Assembly (NCBI GenBank): GCA_003550275.1
Contig: QXCW01000002.1
Location: forward strand, 1,674,001 to 1,738,000
Direction: 5' to 3'
Source: Flavobacteriaceae bacterium MAR_2010_72
GTDB taxonomy: Bacteria > Bacteroidota > Bacteroidia > Flavobacteriales > Flavobacteriaceae
Length of the DNA: 64,000 nt
Shown here in pieces: positions 10,664-19,317 of the stretch. The stretch's first letter is position 1; every line of letters starts with the position of its first letter. The position numbers and the translations under genes were made by a program. Below the pieces are notes generated by a model that did not search any database, was not told the origin of the DNA, and saw only the letters and a program-made list of their open reading frames with translations.

Positions 10664-11341
10664 ATGAGCACAAAAATTTCAAAAAATGTTTTAGATTTTT
10701 TTAATCGATTAGAAAAAAATAATGAACGTGATTGGTTTAATGAACACAAAAAAGAATTCAAAACCATTGAAGCAGAAGCAAAAAAGGCCTATAAGCATTT
10801 GTTTGAAATGCTAAAAGCTCACGATGACGTCGATCAATTTAAAATGTTCAGGATTTATAGAGATGTAAGATTTTCAAAAAATAAGCTACCCTATAAAACT
10901 CATTTTGGTGGGTCGTACCATAGAAAGAAACCAGAATTAAGAGGAGGCTATTATTTACATATCGCTCCTAACAATGAGTCCTTTATAGCTACTGGTTTTT
11001 GGGAGCCCAACAAGGATGATTTATATAGAATCAGGAAAGAATTTGAATTTGATGACACCGAAATTAGAGCTATTGTCAATGCTAAATCGTTTAAGTCAGT
11101 TTGGGGTGATTTTGTAGGGGACGAACTTAAAACAGCACCAAGAGACTTTGATAAAGATCACCCTGCAATTGATCTCATTAGAAAGAAGCAATACATTTTC
11201 ACCAAAAAATATACAGACGCCGAGGTACTTTCCGATACATTTTTAGAAGAGGTTAATAATTCATTTAAAGCCGTAAGGCCTTTCTTTGATTATATGAGCA
11301 TTGTGCTCACAACAAATTTAAATGGTGAATCAACTATATAA
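10664..11341 (+). CDS. DUF2461 domain-containing protein
   Basis: The 225-residue product matches the DUF2461 (TIGR02453) family. Visible marks are the N-terminal phrase RDWFNEHKKEF at about residues 23-33, the central motif MFRIYRDVRFSKNKLPYKTH, then the glycine-rich segment RGGYYLHIAP. The length of about 225 is usual. The role is unknown; the family is widespread in bacteria and fungi and has been proposed to be enzymatic because of its conserved Arg, Asp and Lys. Its 3' end overlaps the convergent Gre-like gene by eight bases. Confidence 0.85.
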   Translation: MSTKISKNVLDFFNRLEKNNERDWFNEHKKEFKTIEAEAKKAYKHLFEMLKAHDDVDQFKMFRIYRDVRFSKNKLPYKTHFGGSYHRKKPELRGGYYLHIAPNNESFIATGFWEPNKDDLYRIRKEFEFDDTEIRAIVNAKSFKSVWGDFVGDELKTAPRDFDKDHPAIDLIRKKQYIFTKKYTDAEVLSDTFLEEVNNSFKAVRPFFDYMSIVLTTNLNGESTI

Positions 11342-11780
11342 TAGTAGTAATGGTATAGTTAGTTCCATTAAAATTGATGTGTTCGCCAACTTCTTTGTTT
11401 TTTAATAAAGCGCCGATTGGAGATTGTAATGAAATTGCAAAATAGCTTCCATGTTCTAACTCAATTTTACCAACGCTTACTGATAAAAAAAATGAAGCCC
11501 TTGGGGTAGAAACCAAGCTGCCAAGTATTGCCTTGTCATTCTTTAGTTTTGGATTAATGAGATTAAGCATGTCCAACATCTTGTTGGCATCGGCTAAATG
11601 AACCATATTTTTTTCCAAGTCATTTAGAAGCTTTCCATGACCAGAATCATCCTCCTCATTAGAGCTCTTGTCATTGCTTTCAATAGACTCTTTTATGGTA
11701 TCAATTTCTTGATTATAATTGTAAATGCGTTTGTTTACATGATTTAAACAAACCTGTAGAAGTTCTTGCTTTATACTCAT
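11334..11780 (-). CDS. GreA/GreB-like transcription elongation factor
   Basis: The 148-residue product starts at the ATG at 11780; the longer frame begins with a TTG inside a non-conserved leader. Residues 1-75 form a helical hairpin with an acidic loop (SNEEDDSGHGK), and residues 80-148 form the FKBP-like C-terminal domain, with the segments YFAISLQSPIGALLKNKEVG and INFNGTNYTI. Family members bind RNA polymerase through the C-terminal domain and insert the coiled coil into the secondary channel to restart stalled complexes. This divergent type is common in Flavobacteriaceae. It is four bases downstream of the 134-residue gene at 11785. Confidence 0.75.
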   Translation of the reverse strand: MSIKQELLQVCLNHVNKRIYNYNQEIDTIKESIESNDKSSNEEDDSGHGKLLNDLEKNMVHLADANKMLDMLNLINPKLKNDKAILGSLVSTPRASFFLSVSVGKIELEHGSYFAISLQSPIGALLKNKEVGEHINFNGTNYTITTII

Positions 11781-11784
11781 AAAG

Positions 11785-12189
11785 TTATGCCACTTTAGGC
11801 ACGATAAGTTGAATGTGATCAATTAATCGATCTTTTACAAGGCTCATCATGCGCTTATTAAGTGCAGAAGAGTTTTTTATATAGATCTCATATTCTTCAA
11901 TTGTAAATTGACCTATTACCATTCCTTTTAATGAATTTCTAAACTTCATGTCTTTATGAATGGCATTTTCAATGTAGTCCAATTGCTTGGGCAAAGATAG
12001 TTCATAAAACACATTTTTATGCTTTGCAATATAATTTTTGAAAACAGAAATCAATAATTCATTTTGAAGCTTGATTACAGGACGTAAAGTAGCGTTTTGA
12101 AAACGCTCGTCATCACTCATAGTGTCGTAAATTAAAGCGGAAGTGATAACGGGACGAATGTGGTTGAGGTTTGTAGTTCGATCGGTCAT
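11785..12189 (-). CDS. Conserved flavobacterial protein of unknown function
   Basis: The 134-residue product has no signal peptide or membrane helix and is predicted to be mostly helical, with a central segment FYELSLPKQLDYIENAIHKD. Similar proteins in flavobacteria are sometimes labelled glyoxalase, but I see no vicinal-oxygen-chelate motif here to support that. It is the first gene of a pair with the Gre-like factor, which starts four bases downstream. That arrangement hints at a link with transcription or stress but proves nothing. Confidence 0.65.
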   Translation of the reverse strand: MTDRTTNLNHIRPVITSALIYDTMSDDERFQNATLRPVIKLQNELLISVFKNYIAKHKNVFYELSLPKQLDYIENAIHKDMKFRNSLKGMVIGQFTIEEYEIYIKNSSALNKRMMSLVKDRLIDHIQLIVPKVA

Positions 12190-12244
12190 GGCTTTAAATT
12201 TTAATAAAAATAAAAATTATGTATTCCTTATAAAGCCAAGCTTT

Positions 12245-12275
12245 CATATGTTGTTAACCGGGTTATTAACATATG
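12245..12275. repeat. Imperfect inverted repeat upstream of the gene at 12189
   Basis: CATATGTT at 12245-12252 is mirrored by AACATATG at 12268-12275, with partial further pairing (GTTAA and TTATT) towards the centre. It lies about 60 bases before the start of the minus-strand gene and could be an operator. No T-run follows. Confidence 0.4.
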
Positions 12276-12382
12276 TGCTTTTAAACCTCTTGTTATTGCT
12301 GTTTTATAAAAAAATGAACGATACTTTAAATACCGAATTAACGATTCCCAAAATGGCAAAAGGTAGTATAATTTTTTAGAGT

Positions 12383-12994
12383 CTAATAACCAGGAATGTG
12401 CAATCCTAAAATAATATCCCTTTGAGCCTGTTTAATTGGTCCGTTACCAGCGAGCGTAATAACACCTTTGCCGCCTCTTGGCTTTGAACGGTTTTTTATA
12501 TTGGTTGGCAGTAAAGGGTCGTCTGAAAAGAAGAAATCTTCAATATAATATTCGTTCTTATCGGGTTCTTTAACTGTAATATGTATATGTTGCGGAATTG
12601 TAGAATTAGGATAGGAAGCTGGTCGGCTCGTATAAAATGTATACTTTCCTTTTGCGTCTGTCTTCAACCATGTGCGCATATAACCATGTCGTCTTTCCCA
12701 ACCTTTTGAATCGGCTTTTGAAGGGTATCTTCCTTTTTCGTTTGTTTGGTAGATATATAAAATCACATCTTTAGCTGGGGTTTTTCCATCAGATTTATAA
12801 ACGGTACCACTAATTTTAATTTTGTTCGAACTTTCTTTGAATCCAGGAATGGTGTCAATAGCTTTTAAAGCTTTATTGCCATATTCGTAAACAGCCTCAC
12901 AACCTTCACACGGCCCGCCAATTGGTTTATTTTGACTTTCAGCACACGACCAAAACAACAGTATTATAAAACTTATTTGTAGAGATTTAATCAT
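12383..12994 (-). CDS. Intradiol ring-cleavage dioxygenase-like lipoprotein
   Basis: The 203-residue precursor has a lipobox WSC at Cys17. The mature domain (about residues 57-200) is the transthyretin-like beta sandwich of intradiol dioxygenases. The four non-haem Fe(III) ligands of the family are all found: Tyr90 in GRYPSK, Tyr128 in ASYPN, and His136 and His138 in HIHIT. Classical enzymes cleave catechol or protocatechuate in the cytosol, but this member is exported and lacks the N-terminal helical dimer domain, so aromatic breakdown at the cell surface or another substrate is possible. No other aromatic-degradation gene is near. Fold firm, substrate unknown. Confidence 0.8.
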   Translation of the reverse strand: MIKSLQISFIILLFWSCAESQNKPIGGPCEGCEAVYEYGNKALKAIDTIPGFKESSNKIKISGTVYKSDGKTPAKDVILYIYQTNEKGRYPSKADSKGWERRHGYMRTWLKTDAKGKYTFYTSRPASYPNSTIPQHIHITVKEPDKNEYYIEDFFFSDDPLLPTNIKNRSKPRGGKGVITLAGNGPIKQAQRDIILGLHIPGY

Positions 12995-13126
12995 AACGGT
13001 AATTAATTTAGCTTTAAGATATTACAAATGTGCTAGAGACTATTAGTGTTTAAGAAAAGTTTAGAAAAAGATTAACAAGATTTTTATAGTAACACATAAA
13101 TGATAATCTTTGAAAAAAATAGACTT

Positions 13127-13525
13127 ATGAGATTTCATACACGGAAATGGGTTAAACCAGAAGATCTAAATCCTAACCAAACACTTTTTGGTGGACGTTT
13201 ATTAGCTTGGATTGATGAAGAAGCCGCTTTGTACACCATTATCCAATTAGAAAACACAAGAATTGTTACCAAATATATTTCTGAAATCAACTTCATGAGT
13301 TCGGCAAAGCAAGGCGATATTATTGAAATAGGAATAGAAGTCATTAAATTTGGTAAATCCTCTTTGACCTTAAAATGTGAAGCGAGAAATAAAATGACCC
13401 GAGAAACGATTCTAACGGTTGACAACATCATCATGGTTAATCTAGGTGATGATGGGAAACCAAAACCTCATGGCAAAACAACTGTAGAATACGTAAAAAA
13501 TAGGGTAGAAGATAAACAGGTATAA
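13127..13525 (+). CDS. Acyl-CoA thioesterase, hotdog fold (YciA-like)
   Basis: The 132-residue product hydrolyses acyl-CoA thioesters. The start at 13127 gives MRFHTRKWVKPEDLN, which looks like the conserved family N-terminus; an upstream in-frame ATG at 13100 would add nine residues. The hotdog signature is visible as LFGGRLLAWIDEEAALY, with the helix-breaking Gly-Gly and the catalytic Asp/Glu pair. The following segment EINFMSSAKQGDIIEI is the usual second half. The family forms hexamers in the cytosol. The gene ends in a bidirectional terminator shared with the convergent beta-barrel gene. Confidence 0.87.
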   Translation: MRFHTRKWVKPEDLNPNQTLFGGRLLAWIDEEAALYTIIQLENTRIVTKYISEINFMSSAKQGDIIEIGIEVIKFGKSSLTLKCEARNKMTRETILTVDNIIMVNLGDDGKPKPHGKTTVEYVKNRVEDKQV

Positions 13526-13527
13526 AA

Positions 13528-13552
13528 AAAGCACCTAAAAAGGTGCTTTTCT
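13528..13552. terminator. Bidirectional intrinsic terminator
   Basis: The arms AAAGCACCT and AGGTGCTTT with a four-A loop are flanked by A-runs and T-runs. It serves the thioesterase gene and the convergent gene at 13571. Confidence 0.85.
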
Positions 13553-13570
13553 AATTATATTTTAATAGGC

Positions 13571-14047
13571 TTAAAATTGGTAACGTATACCTAGAGCAAT
13601 GTCAAAATCAACATCATCTCTATAATTTCCGAAACCTAATTCTGGTCTAAAATCTAAAGATATTAATAATGGAATATCAAAGTCATACTCAATCCCTATA
13701 TCTCCAGCAGCAAACACAAATGTCTCATCATCGAAATCACGATTATCGAAGTCATAAGATCCAACACCTCCACCAACGCCAGCATACCAATTAAATCCGC
13801 CATCAATATTCCAAACCCATTGGTATAATCCAGCTAGTTTAAAACCATCATAGTGGTTTCCGCTTCTCCAACCTAAATCAAACTCTAAACGATTGTTGTC
13901 TCCTAAACCTCTTTGGTAAGAAACTTCGGCACCAAAACCATCACTATCACCAAGTCTTAAACCTAGTGCATTAGGTGAAATGTCTTGCGCATGAGATAAA
14001 GCCGTAAAACCGATAAACGCAATAGCCAATAGAAATAAATTTTTCAT
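13571..14047 (-). CDS. Small outer-membrane beta-barrel protein
   Basis: The 158-residue precursor has a signal peptide ending near ALSHA at residue 20. The mature protein shows alternating polar and hydrophobic residues in eight or so strands, Gly-rich turns (GVGGGVGSYDFDNRDF) and a terminal aromatic (IRYQF at the C-terminus), the signal for outer-membrane insertion. This matches small OmpX/porin-family barrels of Bacteroidota. The likely place is the outer membrane and the role is structural or unknown. The ATG lies directly before the basic start of the signal peptide (MKNLFLL). Confidence 0.85.
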   Translation of the reverse strand: MKNLFLLAIAFIGFTALSHAQDISPNALGLRLGDSDGFGAEVSYQRGLGDNNRLEFDLGWRSGNHYDGFKLAGLYQWVWNIDGGFNWYAGVGGGVGSYDFDNRDFDDETFVFAAGDIGIEYDFDIPLLISLDFRPELGFGNYRDDVDFDIALGIRYQF

Positions 14048-14191
14048 AAATTTTAAAGTTTTTAGAATTTTAACAAAAATACAATTAACACTATTTTTAC
14101 TACAGAATATAACGTCAATGTTATGTTAAAATTGGATTAATAGTTTAAATTTAAACAATTTTGTTTGTTTACAGTGTTATTTACGAATGAT

Positions 14192-17116
14192 ATGCATAAG
14201 TTGGATGTTATTGAAAATCTAAAGGAATTACAGAACCATTTTGAAGGCACCTTACATTTTGATAAATTAATGACTTCAATTTATGCTACTGATGCCTCGG
14301 TTTACAGGAGGCTTCCGTTGGCAGTCGCTTATCCCAAAACGAAAGAAGACATCAAAAAACTTATTCATTTAGCTACTACAACCAAGACTTCGCTTATTCC
14401 TCGGGCTGCCGGGACATCCCTTGCAGGGCAATGTGTAGGTGAAGGTATTATTGTGGATATGTCAAGGCATTTTACCAAAATATTGGATATAAATGAAAAG
14501 GGGAAAACGGTAACTGTACAACCCGGTGTTGTACGGGATGAACTCAATAATTACCTAAAACCATTCGGACTCTTTTTTGGTCCCAACACCTCTACCTCAA
14601 ATCGTTGTATGATAGGAGGGATGGTGGGAAACAATTCTTCGGGAACAACATCCATAAAATATGGCGTAACACGAGATAAAGTATTAGAGTTGAAAACCAT
14701 CTTAAGTGATGGTAGCGAAGCTGTTTTTTATGAATTAAATTCCGAAGAATTTCATTCTAAAACAGGTTTAGCCTCACTTGAAGGTCAAATTTATAAAACT
14801 ATCTATTCAGAACTTGCTTCAGAAACTGTTCAAAATAGAATCCATAAAGAATTTCCAAAACCTGAAATCCACCGTCGAAATACAGGTTACGCCATTGATG
14901 AACTCATAAAAACAGAAGTGTTTTCTTCTTCAAATGAAAAATTCAACCTCTGTAAGTTGCTTGCTGGCAGCGAGGGTACTTTAGCATTTGTTACCGAAAT
15001 CAAATTGAAATTAGACAGTTTGCCACCTACCCATAGTGCCATGGTGGCTCTACATTTTAATAGTATTGAAGACTGTTTAAATAGCGTCCAATCTGCTATG
15101 GAACACAACCTTTACTCTTGTGAGATGATGGACAAAACCATACTTGATTGTACAAAACGAAATAAGACTCAACAGGAGAATAGGCAATTTATAGTTGGAG
15201 ATCCCAATGCCATTTTAATGTGCGAAATCAGATCAAATGATGCTACAGATATCAACCAACAAATGCAGGAATTAATAAGCACAATAGAAAAATCTGCTTT
15301 AAGTTATGCGCATCCAATATTGATTGGAGAGGATATCGACAAAGCGGTGGAATTGCGTAAAGCAGGACTGGGACTGTTAGGAAATATTATTGGAGATAAT
15401 AAATCTGCAGCCTGTATTGAAGATACAGCCGTAGCTTTACCAGATTTAGCGAATTATATCAGTGAGTTTACCGAACTCATGACATCATACCATCAAGAAG
15501 CTATATATTATGCTCATGCTGGTGCTGGAGAGTTACATTTACGTCCTATTTTGAACCTCAAGAAACAGGAAGATGTTGTGTTATTCAGGAAGATAACTAC
15601 CGATGTAGCACATTTAGTTAAAAAGTATCAAGGCTCGTTGAGTGGTGAGCACGGCGATGGTATTGTTAGGGGAGAACTTGTTCCGTTTATGATTGGGGAA
15701 GATAATTACAACATTCTGAAGAAAATTAAATCAGTCTTTGATCCCGAAAACATATTCAATCCAGGAAAAATTGTAGAACCGTTACCAATGGATGAGGGCC
15801 TACGTTATGAACCTGACCGTGAAGAGCCAGAAGTTGAAACCCTTTTGGATTTTTCAGATTCAATGGGGATTTTACGAGAAGCTGAAAAATGTAATGGCTC
15901 TGGAGATTGCAGAAAATTATCTGATTTTGGAGGAACTATGTGCCCCAGCTATCGTGCGACGCGAAATGAAAAGGACACCACACGAGCAAGAGCAAATGCT
16001 TTAAGGGAGTTTTTAACACATTCAAATCAACCCAATAAATTCAATCACTCTGAACTAAAAGACGTATTTGATCTTTGCTTGAGCTGTAAAGCCTGCGCCA
16101 GCGAATGTCCCAGCAGCGTGGATGTTGCAAGCTTAAAGGCGGAATTCCTATACCAATACCAAAAATCTAACGGATTCAAATTCAAGGATCGATTTTTTGC
16201 AAATTCAACCAAATACAATAAAATAGCTTCAAAAGCACCCAAATTAAGTAACCTCCTTTTTCAAAATGGATTAACGTCAAGTTTACTAAAAGGCTTTTTA
16301 GGAATTCATGAAAAAAGAACCTTGCCCATTATATCCAAATCCTTTTCAAAATTGGATAATGTAAAAATAGATATCAGTCCTTCAGACCCAATTAAAACAG
16401 TCTACTTATTTGTAGATGAGTTTACCAATTATCTAGAATCAGAGATTGCAATAGACACTAAAGTTTTACTTAATTCATTAGGATATAAAGTGTTAATAAT
16501 AAAAGATATAGAAAGCGGAAGAAGTTTTATTTCAAAAGGGTTTTTAGATGAAGCTAAAGATATTTCTAATCAAAATATTTCCTTCTTAAAGGATCTAGTT
16601 TCGGAAGAGACTCCATTAATTGGAATTGAACCATCAGCTATTTTAAGTTTTAGGGATGATTATTTGAAGTTGGCTGACGATAAAATTTCGGCTAAAAAAA
16701 TTGCAGGGCAAACATTTCTTATTGAAGAATTCCTTCAACAGGAAGTAAAATTGGGTAATATAAAGTCAGATCAATTTAAACAAGACTATAAAGTTGTTAA
16801 GTTTCATGGGCATTGTTATCAAAAAGCATTGTCAAACCAATCGTCTAGTTTTGATCTCCTTAGTTTGCCCGAAAACTATGAGGTTAGTATCATTCCAAGT
16901 GGTTGTTGTGGCATGGCAGGCAGCTTTGGTTATGAAAAGGATCACTATGAAGTTAGTATGCAAATTGGTGAACAAACGCTTTTTCCAGCTATTAGAAGAG
17001 CCAATCAAGATGTTATCATTGCTGCAAACGGAACAAGTTGTAGGCACCAAATTAGAGATGGAACACAACGAAAAGCCTTGCATCCAGTTACCATTTTAAA
17101 AGAAGCACTTCTCTAA
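14192..17116 (+). CDS. FAD-linked oxidase fused to an Fe-S oxidoreductase (D-lactate/2-hydroxyacid dehydrogenase type)
   Basis: The 974-residue protein joins two modules. Residues 1-520 are a FAD_binding_4/FAD-oxidase C module of the glycolate oxidase GlcD/D-lactate dehydrogenase type, with the dinucleotide segment RAAGTSLAGQ and the motif IGGMVGNNSSGT. Residues 560-974 carry a ferredoxin-like domain with cysteines in CNGSGDC and CLSCKACASECP, and a CCG-type cysteine domain (HGHCYQKAL and SGCCGMAGSFGY). This resembles E. coli YdiJ. It probably oxidises a 2-hydroxyacid and passes electrons to the quinone pool at the membrane. The ATG at 14192 is preferred over a TTG at 14165. It converges on the next gene with a 4-bp overlap. 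Confidence 0.88.
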   Translation: MHKLDVIENLKELQNHFEGTLHFDKLMTSIYATDASVYRRLPLAVAYPKTKEDIKKLIHLATTTKTSLIPRAAGTSLAGQCVGEGIIVDMSRHFTKILDINEKGKTVTVQPGVVRDELNNYLKPFGLFFGPNTSTSNRCMIGGMVGNNSSGTTSIKYGVTRDKVLELKTILSDGSEAVFYELNSEEFHSKTGLASLEGQIYKTIYSELASETVQNRIHKEFPKPEIHRRNTGYAIDELIKTEVFSSSNEKFNLCKLLAGSEGTLAFVTEIKLKLDSLPPTHSAMVALHFNSIEDCLNSVQSAMEHNLYSCEMMDKTILDCTKRNKTQQENRQFIVGDPNAILMCEIRSNDATDINQQMQELISTIEKSALSYAHPILIGEDIDKAVELRKAGLGLLGNIIGDNKSAACIEDTAVALPDLANYISEFTELMTSYHQEAIYYAHAGAGELHLRPILNLKKQEDVVLFRKITTDVAHLVKKYQGSLSGEHGDGIVRGELVPFMIGEDNYNILKKIKSVFDPENIFNPGKIVEPLPMDEGLRYEPDREEPEVETLLDFSDSMGILREAEKCNGSGDCRKLSDFGGTMCPSYRATRNEKDTTRARANALREFLTHSNQPNKFNHSELKDVFDLCLSCKACASECPSSVDVASLKAEFLYQYQKSNGFKFKDRFFANSTKYNKIASKAPKLSNLLFQNGLTSSLLKGFLGIHEKRTLPIISKSFSKLDNVKIDISPSDPIKTVYLFVDEFTNYLESEIAIDTKVLLNSLGYKVLIIKDIESGRSFISKGFLDEAKDISNQNISFLKDLVSEETPLIGIEPSAILSFRDDYLKLADDKISAKKIAGQTFLIEEFLQQEVKLGNIKSDQFKQDYKVVKFHGHCYQKALSNQSSSFDLLSLPENYEVSIIPSGCCGMAGSFGYEKDHYEVSMQIGEQTLFPAIRRANQDVIIAANGTSCRHQIRDGTQRKALHPVTILKEALL

Positions 17117-17955
17117 TGCGTTTTGTGTTGTTCGACTATGGTAATGGCAGCGATCAAATCATGTAATTCCATTTCTTTAATGTCCTCATCCGCATAAAAT
17201 GCTGATAATTTATCTCCACTATAGTTGTACAGTTTCCATCGTTTAAATTGATATTCTAACGCAGTAAAGTTCTCAACCCAATCCCCAGAATTCAAATACG
17301 TGGTTTTTCCTTTACGGTTTTCTTTTGTAAACATTTTGGGTTGATGAATATGCCCACAAATTACATAGTCGTAGCCGTTTTCAATAGCGAGATCGGTCAC
17401 TACAGTTTCAAAATCGCTGATATATTTCATAGCGCATTTAACACTGTTCTTTATTCTCATTGAAAACGAATACTTCTCTTTCCCAATACGCTCAAGATAC
17501 CAGTTGACCAATCTATTGATGAGTATTAACAAATCGTAACCATAACCTCCTAATTTTGCCAACCATTTGGCATTTTGAATAGATATATCAAAGACATCAC
17601 CATGAAAGAACCATGCTTTTTTTCCGTCTAGTTCCATTACTTTTTTATCAACAATGGCTATGTTTCCAATCGTAGTTCCGCTAAACTTACGGAGCAATTC
17701 ATCATGATTTCCAGTAATATAGGTGATTTTGACACCGTTGCTGGCCATATCTATGATTTTTTTGATAACCTTTAAATGTGACTTTGGGAAATACCGCTTA
17801 CTAAATTGCCAAACATCTATGATATCGCCATTGAGAATAAGGTTTCTAGGTTCAATACTATTTAAATAGGTTACCAACTGTTTGGCGTGACAACCATAAG
17901 TTCCCAAATGCACATCAGATATAACAACAACTTCTACTTTACGCTTTATTTTCAA
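17113..17955 (-). CDS. LpxH-like metallophosphoesterase (UDP-2,3-diacylglucosamine diphosphatase family)
   Basis: The 280-residue product is a calcineurin-like phosphoesterase. All metal-binding motifs are present: SDVHLG with Asp14 and His16, NGDIID, GNHDE, FHGDVFD and CGHIHQP. This set and the length are those of the LpxH/YbbF-type family, which releases UMP from UDP-2,3-diacylglucosamine in lipid A synthesis. In Bacteroidota several paralogues of this kind exist, so the specific step is not sure. The gene overlaps the convergent Fe-S oxidoreductase by four bases and diverges from aroC over about 190 bases. Confidence 0.82.
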   Translation of the reverse strand: MKIKRKVEVVVISDVHLGTYGCHAKQLVTYLNSIEPRNLILNGDIIDVWQFSKRYFPKSHLKVIKKIIDMASNGVKITYITGNHDELLRKFSGTTIGNIAIVDKKVMELDGKKAWFFHGDVFDISIQNAKWLAKLGGYGYDLLILINRLVNWYLERIGKEKYSFSMRIKNSVKCAMKYISDFETVVTDLAIENGYDYVICGHIHQPKMFTKENRKGKTTYLNSGDWVENFTALEYQFKRWKLYNYSGDKLSAFYADEDIKEMELHDLIAAITIVEQHKTH

Positions 17956-18098
17956 GAATTTATCTTAATTAATTATACACAAAGTAAGGTCAACAAGGTT
18001 ATTTAAACTTTAAGGGCTAATTAATTAACCATGAGCATATTGTTAATTTAATGATAGCAGTTTTTCATAAAAAATGAATGGCTTTATTAATTTCAATT

Positions 18099-18128
18099 TT
18101 TGTTTCTGTAATAATAAATTTACATTAG
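18099..18128 (+). promoter_or_regulatory. Candidate Bacteroidota-type promoter of aroC
   Basis: TTTG at 18099-18102 and TACATTAG at 18121-18128 are spaced by 18 bases, close to the family consensus TTG-N17-23-TAnnTTTG with one mismatch. A start a few bases downstream would leave a leader of about ten bases before the aroC ATG. Confidence 0.35.
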
Positions 18129-18144
18129 CACAAAATATTCAAGT

Positions 18145-19206
18145 ATGGCAGGAAATTCCTTTGGAAAATTGTTTAAACTCACCACATTTGGTGAGTCACA
18201 TGGTGTAGCTATAGGAGGTATCATTGATGGTTGCCCAGCAGGTTTAGATTTGGATTTGGAAGCTATTCAAAATGAATTGAATAGAAGAAAACCGGGACAG
18301 TCTGAAATCGTTACCCAACGCAAAGAACCTGATACTGTTGAATTTTTATCTGGTATATTCGAAGGAAAGACTACAGGAACACCAATAGGTTTCACCATTC
18401 ATAATACCAATCAAAAGTCAAAGGATTATTCACACATTAAAGACGTTTACCGTCCCAGCCATGCCGATTATACCTATCAAAAAAAATATGGTCTTCGCGA
18501 TTATCGCGGTGGTGGGCGTAGTTCTGCCCGTGAAACGGCTAGTAGAGTAGTGGCTGGAGCAGTAGCTAAACAACTTATAAACTCCATTAAAATCAATGCG
18601 TTTACATCGTCGGTTGGTGATATTTTCCTAGACAAACCCTATCAGGAGTTGGATTTTTCTAAAACTGAAGCCAATGCCGTACGTTGTCCAGACGATGATC
18701 TTGCCAACAAAATGATAGATAGAATAAAAGAGATCAGGAAGCAAGGCGAGACTATTGGAGGTACAGTAACCTGTGTGATCCAAAATGTGCCTATCGGACT
18801 TGGCGAACCTGTTTTCGATAAATTACATGCCGAGCTCGGCAAAGCCATGCTGTCGATTAATGCCGTAAAAGGTTTTGAATACGGTAGCGGTTTCTGTGGT
18901 GCCATGATGAAAGGTAGTGAGCATAACGACCTATTCAACGAAGATGGCACAACCAAAACCAATCTTTCAGGAGGTATTCAAGGAGGAATTTCAAACGGGA
19001 TGGATATCTATTTTAGAGTAGCCTTTAAACCCGTTGCAACCATTATTCAAAAACAAGACGCTCTGGATGCTTCAGGCGCCATCGTAGAAATGCAGGGCAA
19101 AGGACGTCATGATCCATGTGTTGTGCCAAGAGCCGTGCCCATTGTTGAGGCTATGGCAGCCTTGGTAATTGCAGATTACTATTTGCAGAATAAAATATAT
19201 CAGTAG
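18145..19206 (+). CDS. aroC: Chorismate synthase
   Basis: The product converts 5-enolpyruvylshikimate 3-phosphate to chorismate, the last step of the shikimate pathway, with reduced FMN. It has 353 residues, as usual. The three family signatures are visible: [18 protein letters not shown] near the N-terminus, [20 protein letters not shown] in the middle, and the late [20 protein letters not shown]. These include the FMN-binding Arg residues and the conserved His residues. The gene stands alone, with a repeat-like element after its stop codon. No irregularity is seen. Confidence 0.97.
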   Translation: MAGNSFGKLFKLTTFGESHGVAIGGIIDGCPAGLDLDLEAIQNELNRRKPGQSEIVTQRKEPDTVEFLSGIFEGKTTGTPIGFTIHNTNQKSKDYSHIKDVYRPSHADYTYQKKYGLRDYRGGGRSSARETASRVVAGAVAKQLINSIKINAFTSSVGDIFLDKPYQELDFSKTEANAVRCPDDDLANKMIDRIKEIRKQGETIGGTVTCVIQNVPIGLGEPVFDKLHAELGKAMLSINAVKGFEYGSGFCGAMMKGSEHNDLFNEDGTTKTNLSGGIQGGISNGMDIYFRVAFKPVATIIQKQDALDASGAIVEMQGKGRHDPCVVPRAVPIVEAMAALVIADYYLQNKIYQ

Positions 19207-19270
19207 CTATTTCCCGCTTTTCGCTGTATCTTTTTACCTTGTAAAAAGGATGCCGCTACAATCGGGGCTA
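19207..19270. repeat. Flavobacterial REP-like extragenic element
   Basis: Directly after the aroC stop lies a stretch that starts ttcccgcttttcgctg, has an inner inverted repeat (CTTTTTAC and GTAAAAAG at about 19230-19250), and ends atgccgctacaatcggggct. From memory, intergenic sequences of this form recur in many Flavobacteriaceae genomes. I found no second copy in this window. Confidence 0.5.
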
Positions 19271-19317
19271 TAAAACAATAAAAACTCCTCTTTTAGGAAG
19301 GGATTTAGATTAAACAT

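Noticed and set aside
12143-12379. 78-residue plus-strand frame with a hydrophobic helix (LLTGLLTYVLLNLLLLLFY)
   Set aside because: It begins inside the minus-strand gene at 11785-12189, runs through AT-rich intergenic sequence that easily codes for hydrophobic residues, and has no recognisable signal or context.
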